DNA of 64,000 bases, taken from JACDAE01 sp963717195. Lineage in GTDB: Bacteria > Chloroflexota > Ktedonobacteria > Ktedonobacterales > Ktedonobacteraceae. Shown one piece after another: positions 18,444-26,772 of this stretch. Under the pieces are notes generated by a model. The model ran no database searches. It was not told the origin of the DNA and saw only the letters and a list, made by a program, of their open reading frames with translations. The DNA is taken from assembly GCA_963717195.1 (NCBI GenBank), contig CAVQVR010000012.1, positions 124,001 to 188,000 on the forward strand, in the 5' to 3' direction. The position numbers and the translations under genes were made by a program. Each line of letters starts with the position of its first letter. The first letter of the stretch is position 1.

Positions 18444-20426
18444 ATGCTTTGCTTTGATCATCGACTCAGATATATGAGGCCATTCTTTATGAAACTGAAA
18501 CGGATCACCCTTGTCAATCGCCTGAGCCATCTCATGTGGCTCGTGGTGATGCTGTCCATAAGTATCTTTTGGATCTGGGCTGCCGCCCTCATTGGCCAAA
18601 CCAACAATACCGTGCAGACATCAACAGTCGTGAGTAGTACCTACCAGCAAATAGACTCTATCCTTGCCGAAGAGCAAGCATCTCTGTATGAATACGTCCG
18701 GAACCCCAGCCCTACAGTACGCGATGAGCATCGAGCAGCAGTCACGGCGCTCGGAAACCTGGTGCAAATGCTGCAACAAGCTTCCGATACGGACGATGAT
18801 CCCTTTGGTCAACAGATCTTAGCGCAGCAAGCGGGCCAAATTGTTTACAGTACTCAATTTTTCTCTGCAATCGACGCCCATGATCTCACACGGGCCAACC
18901 TCATCCGTTTCAGGTACATCGACCCCTCATTCGAGCACATCGGGACCATCCTCGACCAGCAGACCCAGATAGAGGCCGCTGAAACGACAGCGTCTCTGGC
19001 GCAGCTCGCAGAAGTGCCGAAGACGATCTTTGTGGTAGGTCCTCTTCTGTTGGTCATCGGTCTTCTGTTGGTTGCTATCAGCATAGGGGTAGGCAAGAGC
19101 TACCAGGGCAAACTTGATGAGGCAGCTCGGGCCGAACTCGCCCGCTTCGAACGGATGGCGTTGACTGACTCCCTCACCGACCTGGGCAACCATTATGCCT
19201 TTCAAGAGCAGTTTGCCAGCGCACTGGCAGAGGCTGGTCAAGAGGGGGCAGCAGTGGTGCTGGCCCTGCTTGATATCGATGAATTTAAGGCCATCAACGA
19301 CGAGCAGGGACACCAGCGCGGAGACGATATCCTGCGTGAAATAGGTACCTTGCTTCGTGAGTTCACCCTCGCCAGCACGCTCTTTCGTCTGGGCGCTGAT
19401 GACTTTGCAGTGCTCGTGTCCGGGAAAACCCTGGCAGAGGCCACCTGTACTCTTGAACAGGTTCGCGAAAATGTCAGGCAACAACTCTTCACTATCACGG
19501 TGAGTATCGGCGTGACACACACTGACGCCCCTGGGCTCACTGTTGAGGAGATGCAGGCACAGGCCTCACAGGCCCTCCAGGAAGCCAAACGTCGCGGGCG
19601 CAATCGCGTGGTGACCTTCGAAGCGGTTGAACGTGATACAGCCTTTGTACCTCTGGCGAAGAGGCAGGCGGTCCGTCGGTTATTGAGCGAGCGCCAGATG
19701 ACTATTGCGTTTCAGCCGATCTGGCACCTTACCTCTGGCACGGTGCTGGCGTTCGAAGCCCTGAGCCGGCCTGATGCGTCCTACGGCTTGAGCGGCCCAC
19801 AGGAGGTGTTTGACATCGCCGAGCAGATGGGTCGGGCGCACGAACTTGATGCCGTGTGTGTGGAGAAAATCCTGGCTCGGGCGGGGGAACTTCCTCCTGA
19901 CGCGCTGTTGTTCCTGAACTTGACTCCGCAATCGCTCGTCCATGATCTCTTAACTGAAGCCACTCTCCTGCAAGCGGTGGTCAGCGCCGGGTTGGAGCCA
20001 TCGCGCGTAGTGTTGGAGATTACCGAACGCTCCCTCGTGCACGTTGAGGAGATCGTGCAGAAAGTCGCATCTCTGCGGCTGATGGGGTTCCGAGTCGCCC
20101 TCGATGATGCGGGAGCTGGGAATGCCGGGTTGGAGATGCTGAGCCAGTTGTCGGTGGATTTCATCAAAATCGATCGTGATGTGGTGGGCCGCGCTCTCAC
20201 AGACCGGGCAGCCTATGGTGTCCTGAGCGGGATCACCACGATCGCCCACTCATCACATGCCTCTGTGGTTGCGGAAGGCATCGAAAACCTGAAGATGCTC
20301 GACATGGTGCAACAGCTCGAAGTGCAATGCGCACAGGGCTACTTGCTTGGGCGTCCAAGCGAAACCATACCGGTGGCCAGTACCCTACAAGCTCTCAGCC
20401 CATTCCAGTATACAGGTTCGCGGTAA
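18444..20426 (+). CDS. Membrane GGDEF-EAL cyclic-di-GMP protein with degenerate GGDEF
   Basis: 660 residues: a transmembrane helix (about 30-52), an extracytoplasmic helical sensor (about 53-190, CHASE3-like length), a second helix (about 193-215), then GGDEF (about 235-385) and EAL (about 400-645) domains. The GGDEF signature reads RLGADDF instead of GG[DE]EF and there is no RxxD inhibitory site in the usual place, so cyclase activity is doubtful. The EAL domain keeps FEALSRP, NLTPQSL, a DDAGAG in place of DDFGTG, FIKIDRDVV and VAEGIEN, consistent with a working phosphodiesterase. The start is uncertain; ATGs at 18444, 18474 and 18489 are all possible. It may tune attachment or sporulation. 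Confidence 0.88.
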   Translation: MLCFDHRLRYMRPFFMKLKRITLVNRLSHLMWLVVMLSISIFWIWAAALIGQTNNTVQTSTVVSSTYQQIDSILAEEQASLYEYVRNPSPTVRDEHRAAVTALGNLVQMLQQASDTDDDPFGQQILAQQAGQIVYSTQFFSAIDAHDLTRANLIRFRYIDPSFEHIGTILDQQTQIEAAETTASLAQLAEVPKTIFVVGPLLLVIGLLLVAISIGVGKSYQGKLDEAARAELARFERMALTDSLTDLGNHYAFQEQFASALAEAGQEGAAVVLALLDIDEFKAINDEQGHQRGDDILREIGTLLREFTLASTLFRLGADDFAVLVSGKTLAEATCTLEQVRENVRQQLFTITVSIGVTHTDAPGLTVEEMQAQASQALQEAKRRGRNRVVTFEAVERDTAFVPLAKRQAVRRLLSERQMTIAFQPIWHLTSGTVLAFEALSRPDASYGLSGPQEVFDIAEQMGRAHELDAVCVEKILARAGELPPDALLFLNLTPQSLVHDLLTEATLLQAVVSAGLEPSRVVLEITERSLVHVEEIVQKVASLRLMGFRVALDDAGAGNAGLEMLSQLSVDFIKIDRDVVGRALTDRAAYGVLSGITTIAHSSHASVVAEGIENLKMLDMVQQLEVQCAQGYLLGRPSETIPVASTLQALSPFQYTGSR

Positions 20427-20629
20427 CGTAAAAGACTAAACATCGGGTGTACCACAGCTTTTTGCAAACCTCTGGAGAGGTGAGCGTAAGGCTTTGCCAG
20501 ATAGTTTTCCTACGGAAGCTCGTGTGTAAGGCAATCGCGTCTAAATTTTTGAGGAGAGGATACACTAAGAACCAAAAAAATCCATGAAGTCGAGGAAAAA
20601 ACAGGGAAGAGGAAGTTCTTAAGCGAAAA

Positions 20630-20666
20630 CTGGCTCCGACTCACCAAACTGGTGGGTCGGAGCCAG
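20630..20666. terminator. Bidirectional terminator hairpin
   Basis: Arms of 17 bases with a single G-T mismatch (CTGGCTCCGACTCACCA at 20630-20646; right arm 20650-20666) close on a 3-base loop. It lies between the convergent GGDEF-EAL gene (+) and the gene ending at 20726 (-). The rest of 20427-20725 shows no gene. Confidence 0.65.
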
Positions 20667-20725
20667 CGAACATTACCATGTACGTCTCGTTGTCTTCTCA
20701 GTTGAAGCACAGACATGGCTCATTG

Positions 20726-21490
20726 TTACGTTGTGATGAATTGATCAGGTTTGACCTTCACAGGTGATTCGAGATAAAGACCCTTGAACTCGTCCTGGAT
20801 GCCCGCGTTATGAACCTGGAGGGCTATTGGGCCAACCCGACCAGCGGTTTTATCCGTGAAAACGACGATCTCGGTCGCTTTACAGGTCGTTGCCGTGCCG
20901 GTGAGTGGGCAGCAGGCCATCTTCGCCACTCCGGTCGTCTGATCGGCCACGATCTCGCATTGTGCCCAATTGGTGATGGAAATGTGTGGGTTCGCCACAG
21001 TCTTGAATTTGCCATTCCCGCCGTTATTCTCGCCTGGTCGATAATCCCAACCATATGGGGAGGGCGGCTGAAACTGGATAGCGCTCAGAGCATCGCGAAT
21101 TGGGTTCGTGGTACCCCAGATGAGAACGGTGGGATTGTGTTTTAGCCCCACTAACGCCTGTTGCCTGACGTCGAAGATCCAGCGGAAGGTTCCAGCCTGT
21201 TGTTTATTGTAGTAGATCCATCCTCTAGCATGTCCTGTACTATGGATGGCATTATTCTGGATGACCCATCCCTTGGGATCGGAGGAGGTCCAGCCGTTAA
21301 GTGTTTTGCCGTCGAACATAGAGACGAGGTTGGGGTCGCCGTAAGGAGCACTCGCTTGCGCTTTGCTACTGGCTGCATGAACGGAGGACAATTGCTGCCC
21401 GTTTATGAGCCAGAAAGAGAAGAGCAGGGAAAAAGCTACCAGACAAGTGAGGCCAATGCTTATGAATCGCTTTTTATGCATAGTGTACAT
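20726..21490 (-). CDS. Secreted 3-keto-disaccharide hydrolase-like (DUF1080) protein
   Basis: 254 residues from the ATG at 21490 (MYTMHKKRF), chosen because AAGGAAG lies about 7 bases upstream; an earlier in-frame start at 21520 lacks this. A signal peptide ends near SVHAAS. The mature part begins with SMFDGKTLNGWT, the hallmark of the Pfam 3keto-disac_hyd (DUF1080) fold, a concanavalin-like beta-sandwich. It continues with WVIQNNAIHSTGHARGWIYY and ends with the usual LQVHNAGIQDEFKGLYLESP segment. Members hydrolyse 3-keto-glycosides or bind glycans outside the cell. It fits the surrounding polysaccharide-utilisation genes. Confidence 0.8.
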   Translation of the reverse strand: MYTMHKKRFISIGLTCLVAFSLLFSFWLINGQQLSSVHAASSKAQASAPYGDPNLVSMFDGKTLNGWTSSDPKGWVIQNNAIHSTGHARGWIYYNKQQAGTFRWIFDVRQQALVGLKHNPTVLIWGTTNPIRDALSAIQFQPPSPYGWDYRPGENNGGNGKFKTVANPHISITNWAQCEIVADQTTGVAKMACCPLTGTATTCKATEIVVFTDKTAGRVGPIALQVHNAGIQDEFKGLYLESPVKVKPDQFITT

Positions 21491-21599
21491 ACCTTTCTTC
21501 CTTGAGTAATGGGAACACATCCACCAGAGAAAGCGAGAACAACCAGTTCCTTCTGGAGTCCGCTCCCAAATTAAAGAACGTAGTGCGAGGGAATACTAC

Positions 21600-21752
21600 C
21601 TATATCCACATAACCTCTATTCTTATCGCTAGAATAGGCTGAGTTGGTGTGGATAATCTGCGTGTGCGCCTCCCTCGGGATTGTATGAAGATGGAGTCGT
21701 CATCAAGGGTAGGAAGAGGAACGACACCTTTTTTTTCGCATGTTACGTTCAT
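21600..21752 (-). CDS. Possible 50-residue small protein
   Basis: This short frame begins MNVTCEKKGVVPLPTLDDDS and has AAGGAG 8 bases before its ATG, a better site than many large genes here. It ends in a basic, Arg/Pro-rich tail. No signal peptide or known motif is seen, and no peptide-modifying enzyme gene is near, so a RiPP precursor role cannot be claimed. It lies in the gap 21491-21953, which also holds a short inverted repeat TATTCT/AGAATA at 21618-21636. It could be a chance ORF. Confidence 0.35.
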   Translation of the reverse strand: MNVTCEKKGVVPLPTLDDDSIFIQSRGRRTRRLSTPTQPILAIRIEVMWI

Positions 21753-21920
21753 GTTTTTCACTCCTTGAATGGTGAGAACGTCCCCACCAATGGTTTCGCT
21801 AAGAGCGTTTGTGTCCTTCGTTCACCATAATCATCATCCTGCAGCACACAGACCAATAAAGTAGTAGATAGCGATAGTGATACTAACAGAATTGGAGCAC
21901 GTTGTCAATATACTTTACAA

Positions 21921-21936
21921 TTCGGTCAGTACCGAA
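21921..21936. promoter_or_regulatory. Candidate operator TTCGGT-CAGT-ACCGAA
   Basis: A perfect 6-base inverted repeat with a 4-base centre, 18 bases before the start of the TPR regulator frame. It shares the half-site TACCGAA with the candidate operator at 10262-10280. No good -10/-35 pair could be placed around it. Confidence 0.35.
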
Positions 21937-21953
21937 GTTCCCCGTGTGATAGC

Positions 21954-24371
21954 ATGAGCAAAGGCACGAAACTGGTATGTGTAGGTTGCGTCTCCTGCCA
22001 GGTGTTCACTGCGGTGTCCCTGGGGAGTACTCACTGTCAGGCGATGGTAGATATGCGGTGCGATAAAGTTCAGCATGCTCATCTTACCTCCACGTCATCC
22101 ACCCGCTCCTTGACCGCATGGTTCTCCCGTCTTGAACACGACCTGCGAGTAACGAGTGTCTCGTTGAATCCGCTCTTGCGCGATGATGTCGTCCAGTTGG
22201 TCCAGGCATTAGCTGGTATAGGGGAGACCGAAAAGGGGCCGACAGCTTACCTGGAACGGTTTGGCAGGTGGCTCTTTGCCGAAACTCAGGGGCAGCCCTT
22301 TTATGTCGCGGAAACACTCAATGCTTTGCTCGAGCAAGGCGTGCTGACCCGGCAGATCAATGTAGATGGTAAGCGAACAGTCGATTTCACCGCGACCGCT
22401 GACAGAGAAGCCGAACCGGGTTTGCATGACTTGCTCCCTGCAGGGGTACGTGCCTTGATCCAGGCACGTCTGATGCAGCTCAGCCCAGCAGCTTTTGCAC
22501 TGCTCGCAGCGGGTTCTGTGCTGGAGCATGGCTTCACCTTTGCAACGCTCTGCCAGGTCAGCGGTATTGGAGAGCTTGATGGGGTAGCGGCGTTGGATGA
22601 ACTGCTGACTGGCCATCTCCTGCACGAGATATCTGACAAGGAAGCTTTTCGTGTCTGTGCCTATTCCTTCCCGCACGACAAGATCCGCGATGTCGTGTAC
22701 ATGGAAGCAGGAGAGGCCCGGCGGCGCATGCTTCATCGCCGCACGCTGGAGATCTTCCAACGTGCCAATGTCTCTTCAGCGCTGCTGGCACACCATGCCG
22801 CTGCCGCCGGGCTGAAAGAGCAGACCTTCCAATTCAACCTGGCTGCCGGAAATGAGGCGATGCGGCTCTTTGCTATACGGGATGCCATTGTGCTCTATGA
22901 GAGGGCGCGGCAGCTGGTGAAAGAGCATCCAGGGACATCGGATGCGGGTCATCTCTCAGAGAATATTCCGCTTTCGGGGGTTCTGCTGCTCTATCTGCAA
23001 CTCGGTCGCGCTTACGAACTCGCGACTGAGTGGGAGCTGGCACGCTCAATCTACCAGGCTTTGCTGTTCCTCGCTCAGGAATCCAGGACGCCCGCGATGG
23101 CATGTGCTGCCCTCAACCGCCAGGCTATGTTGGCGGCGCAAATCCATTTCGATCTGGAACAGGCGGTTGCACTTGCCGAACAGGCGCTGGAGATCGCCAA
23201 GCAGAGCGATGATTCTCGCGTACTCGCGGAGACAGAGTGGGTGGTGGCCCAACTCGGCATTTATCGCTTTGATACAGACGTGGTGCTCTCGCATGGAGAA
23301 CGTGCCCTGGCGCGAGCACGGGTCCATGGCGAGCAAGAACTGATTGCGCGTTGCCTGAACGTGACGGCCTACGGACAGATGATGGTAGGACACTGGGAAG
23401 AGGCAGAGAGGAAGGCGCGAGAGGCGTGCATCCTCTATGCGGCACTGGAGAACCGCACGATGGAAGTTGATTGCCTCTGTGTGATAGCCAATGCCAGCAT
23501 CTACGGTGGACAACCTCACGCCGGGATCGAGGCAGCACGCATGGCTCACGCTATCAACCTGAAGATTGAGAACGTGGTCGGGCAGCTGTATAGCGGTTTT
23601 CACCTGGCGATTGGATTACTGGAGATTGGTGCGTACACAGAGGCGTTGGTGCTGGCGCAGCGCGGGCTGGTAATCGCGCGTACACAGGGAGCCCCGGCGT
23701 TTCTGAGCGTCTGCCTCACATTACTGGGAAAAGTCCACCGCGCCATGCTCAATCTGGAATCCGCTCACGCAGCGCATCTCGAGGCGCTGTCATACAATGC
23801 GTCTTTGGCATCCCGGTCATTCACGGGAATGATTGTGGCCGAACTCTGTGCAGACAGCGCCTTGGAAAACAGGTGGATCGAGGCGCATCACTATGCCGCG
23901 CAGGGGCAGGAGGCGAGAGAGATGTTTTTCCACTTGTACACGGGTCTCACCTTCTGGTTTGAGACCGATGCGCTGGTTCGTATGGGTGATGTGGAGCAGG
24001 CAGCGCAGGATGTGAGGCACGTGAAGGAGCATATTGGCAGCAGCCGACGCTACCGTCTCCCCTATTTGCGGGCAGAGGCAGTCCTGGCTTCGTATCAAGG
24101 CGAGATCGATCAAGCCCTTGGGTATCTGAGCGAGGCTGCGCAACTTGCTGAAGACATTGGACTGCCGGGCGAAGCGTGGCGGGTTCAGGCAGCGCTTGGA
24201 GAGATGTATCAGCATCGAGGGAGCGAGGAGATGGCGTCCCAGGCGTTCGCGCGTGCCTGCGAGGTCCTCCTGTTCCTTGCGGGCAAGATGGAAGAAGAGC
24301 AGCAGCGTACGACCTTCCTCTCGGCAGAACCTGTACGCCGAGTGCTGGTGCGAGCGAAGTTTTCGCCTTAG
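21954..24371 (+). CDS. TPR regulator (AfsR/MalT-type ATPase) lacking its P-loop; probably 5'-truncated
   Basis: From about residue 52 (LTAWFSRLEHDLRVTSVSLN) the 805-residue product matches the late part of a STAND/AAA ATPase domain, with FAETQGQPFYVAETLNALLEQGVL, then LLPAGVRALIQARLMQLSP and a winged-helix-like part. A long TPR array (about 330-800) follows. The DNA-binding domain, Walker A and Walker B that precede this in BTAD/LuxR-type regulators are all missing. The first 50 residues are Cys-rich, unlike any regulator, and look like chance coding. The gene is thus most likely the 3' remnant of a roughly 1100-1300-residue regulator, with a breakpoint near 22100. The true start is unknown. 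Confidence 0.65.
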   Translation: MSKGTKLVCVGCVSCQVFTAVSLGSTHCQAMVDMRCDKVQHAHLTSTSSTRSLTAWFSRLEHDLRVTSVSLNPLLRDDVVQLVQALAGIGETEKGPTAYLERFGRWLFAETQGQPFYVAETLNALLEQGVLTRQINVDGKRTVDFTATADREAEPGLHDLLPAGVRALIQARLMQLSPAAFALLAAGSVLEHGFTFATLCQVSGIGELDGVAALDELLTGHLLHEISDKEAFRVCAYSFPHDKIRDVVYMEAGEARRRMLHRRTLEIFQRANVSSALLAHHAAAAGLKEQTFQFNLAAGNEAMRLFAIRDAIVLYERARQLVKEHPGTSDAGHLSENIPLSGVLLLYLQLGRAYELATEWELARSIYQALLFLAQESRTPAMACAALNRQAMLAAQIHFDLEQAVALAEQALEIAKQSDDSRVLAETEWVVAQLGIYRFDTDVVLSHGERALARARVHGEQELIARCLNVTAYGQMMVGHWEEAERKAREACILYAALENRTMEVDCLCVIANASIYGGQPHAGIEAARMAHAINLKIENVVGQLYSGFHLAIGLLEIGAYTEALVLAQRGLVIARTQGAPAFLSVCLTLLGKVHRAMLNLESAHAAHLEALSYNASLASRSFTGMIVAELCADSALENRWIEAHHYAAQGQEAREMFFHLYTGLTFWFETDALVRMGDVEQAAQDVRHVKEHIGSSRRYRLPYLRAEAVLASYQGEIDQALGYLSEAAQLAEDIGLPGEAWRVQAALGEMYQHRGSEEMASQAFARACEVLLFLAGKMEEEQQRTTFLSAEPVRRVLVRAKFSP

Positions 24372-24504
24372 CCTGTTGAGGTTTTAGTCTTCTGGCATGT
24401 TGCCGATGAGAAACGGATGACTGAAGTAGTCAATACAGGGAGGTTGACAGGTTGAGGATAAATTGTTAGGGTAGAGTCCTCCACTACATCAGGAGGGACT
24501 CAAC

Positions 24505-24654
24505 ATGAAAGAGGCGCAAGGCTTCGTGAATGAACGATGGAATTACCTGGGGATTATAGCAGTATGCCAGGAAAGCGGGCCTGTGGAGTGGCCGGGCGGC
24601 CAGATGCAGGACAATCGAAAGAATAGTATGGAGGGCTGCTATGTCACTGATTGA
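24505..24654 (+). CDS. Possible 49-residue leader ORF overlapping the GH125-like gene
   Basis: It starts ATGAAAGAGGCGCAAGG with AGGAGG 8-9 bases upstream, and its stop codon (24652-24654) lies 12 bases inside the next gene, whose start is at 24641. The product has no known motif or signal peptide. The arrangement would allow translational coupling, although the downstream gene also has its own GGAGGG site. It may be a regulatory uORF or chance. Confidence 0.4.
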   Translation: MKEAQGFVNERWNYLGIIAVCQESGPVEWPGGQMQDNRKNSMEGCYVTD

Positions 24655-26620
24655 GGCGACCGCTACGACCGTTCCGTTGTTGGCAGTCCAAAACAAGAAG
24701 CCAGTCGATCTTGGGTGTGGGCGTCTCTCTGCCAGTGTGAGCGCCGATGGACAGATTCTCTCGCTCAACGGCTATCATCCACTGGTCGGGTTTGTCACGC
24801 TGACACCTATTGAACAATTTCCCGGCACGCAGTTTTACCATCCTGCTTTTGTGCGTCACTATCGCCGCCGCCTCATCGATCTTGCAGAACAGACCCGGCA
24901 TGGATTTGGTTTGCGTGTACGGGGAGAGATTCAACAGCAAACGCTGCACCTGCTAGAGAAAAGCGTCCCGTTATTACACTATCGTCTGGAGACGCTGGAA
25001 GTCTCTTCGCTTTTTCTGACGGGAGACAGTGAGGGTTCTAGTTACCTGATCAATCAGATTGAAATCTCTCATACGGGTGAGACAGCCACCATTTTCCCTT
25101 ATGAATTTGGTGGAACGTGGAGTATGAACCGATGTAGCTATGCCCAGCTTACCGAAGCAGGACCGATCCCTATGCCGCCACTGGAGAACGCCCTGGAGGT
25201 CCGAGAGAATCATCTCTCCATTGTGAATAGTCATCTCCCTGCCAGAGCTGATGTCTTTCTGTTTGACAACGGGAACCCGCTACCACTGTCTCCCGCGCTA
25301 GAGACCGCAGCAGAACCAGTGAGCTATGCTCACCGTGGAGAGATCCACCTGGAAAAGGGAGAGAGGCGTCAGCTGACTATTATCTATATCCTTGTGCCAT
25401 CGGCAGAAGAGCCGTTGCCCATCTCTGCCTCACAGGTCGAAGCATGGAGCAAAGAAGCACAGGCTGCTCTCCCTCACTGGAAGTCATGGAAGGACGAAAC
25501 AGCCGCCTTTATTGTTCAGCGCAATATGGACTATATCCTCTCCTGCTGTGCAGTACCTGTGACAGATGAGCATGTCTGTCTTGTCACTGATCACCAGCTG
25601 CTGCCACTGGCCTGGAATAGGGATGTCTATTACATGATCCACTTGTTATTGCTTGCTGAGCAGCAGAGCGAGCAAGTCGTTGAAGCTAGTTGGCAGTCAG
25701 CATGGCGCGAGAAGGTCCAGCGTGTCGTCAGAGGCCATCTGCTCTGGACGTTTGAGACGGCTCGGCGCCCCCATCGTTACTGGGGACGTGCCTATCTGGC
25801 GACTGGATACAGCAAAGATGCTGCCTTTGAGCTCGACGAGCAATGTTATCCCTTGCTTGAGCTGTGTGACTACTGCACGCGCTTCGGAGATGAAGCCCTA
25901 TTCAGAAGGGTCTCTTCCCAGGTCAATGAGATCCTGGATATGCTCATGGAGTACAAGGACGCCAACGTGTGGCTCTTTAAAACGGGGGAGACGCCCGCAG
26001 ACGATATCGTCAGGTATCCTTATCACTTCTCCAGTCAGGTGGTGCTCTGGTGGATGCTCAAACAGCTCGCGCCCGTCCAGGAGAAGAAGCCGTTTACGAC
26101 GCATGATCTTGTGACCTGGGCTGAAAACGTGCGCCAGGCTTGCCTTGTAGCCTTCAGGACGGAATGTGAGGGGAAGGCCGTGTTCGCCTATGTGACGGAT
26201 CTGCAAGGGCATTACCAGCTGTACCATGACGCCAATGATCTGCCGACGATCTATGCCCCTATCTGGGAATTTTGTCAACCGCATGATGAGGTATGGAACC
26301 AGACGCTGCAATTTGCATTGAGCACGTCCAATAAAGGCGGCTTCTATCCAGGTATCTTCGGGGGCCTTGGGTCCGTTCATACCCCCCATCCCTGGCCGCT
26401 TGGTGATGTACAAGAACTGCTCTATGCGCAGGTGCTTGGCGATCAAGAACGTTGGCAAAGGGTGTGGCAGAAGCTCAAGCAGGTCGTGCAATGGGATGGT
26501 CTGTTCCCTGAAGCAATCCATGAGGAGACGGGGCAGGTAGCGTCAAGGCATTGGTTCTCCTGGCCTGGTGCCTTCCTCTCCACTGTTTTGCTTGGTTTGG
26601 AGAACCACTCAATGAGGTGA
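24641..26620 (+). CDS. GH125-like (alpha/alpha)6-barrel glycosidase
   Basis: This 659-residue protein has no signal peptide. Residues about 20-270 form a beta-sandwich-like N-terminal domain. From about 290 the sequence has six-hairpin glycosidase features: LAWNRDVYYMIHLLL, FELDEQCYPLLELC, HDANDLPTIYAPIWEF, NKGGFYPGIFGGLG and near the end FPEAIHEETG followed by RHWFSWPGAF. The order and the late 'HE...FxW' element resemble GH125 metal-independent exo-alpha-1,6-mannosidases, where the Glu of the HE motif is the base. Similarity is partial, so another six-hairpin activity is possible. It likely acts in the cytoplasm on imported oligosaccharides. GGAGGG precedes the start. Confidence 0.7.
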   Translation: MSLIEATATTVPLLAVQNKKPVDLGCGRLSASVSADGQILSLNGYHPLVGFVTLTPIEQFPGTQFYHPAFVRHYRRRLIDLAEQTRHGFGLRVRGEIQQQTLHLLEKSVPLLHYRLETLEVSSLFLTGDSEGSSYLINQIEISHTGETATIFPYEFGGTWSMNRCSYAQLTEAGPIPMPPLENALEVRENHLSIVNSHLPARADVFLFDNGNPLPLSPALETAAEPVSYAHRGEIHLEKGERRQLTIIYILVPSAEEPLPISASQVEAWSKEAQAALPHWKSWKDETAAFIVQRNMDYILSCCAVPVTDEHVCLVTDHQLLPLAWNRDVYYMIHLLLLAEQQSEQVVEASWQSAWREKVQRVVRGHLLWTFETARRPHRYWGRAYLATGYSKDAAFELDEQCYPLLELCDYCTRFGDEALFRRVSSQVNEILDMLMEYKDANVWLFKTGETPADDIVRYPYHFSSQVVLWWMLKQLAPVQEKKPFTTHDLVTWAENVRQACLVAFRTECEGKAVFAYVTDLQGHYQLYHDANDLPTIYAPIWEFCQPHDEVWNQTLQFALSTSNKGGFYPGIFGGLGSVHTPHPWPLGDVQELLYAQVLGDQERWQRVWQKLKQVVQWDGLFPEAIHEETGQVASRHWFSWPGAFLSTVLLGLENHSMR

Positions 26621-26772
26621 GAATTTCACCGTTACTCCGAAAAAAGTAGATGCTTGTTTAGTATACTTGGGCAAGGAGGCTTCTTTACCATCTCACTCCC
26701 ATTGCTCAACGAACCCGCACAGAGGGAGTGACGCCTCTCTAGAGCAATCACGAAGTCGATGCTACTTAATCT

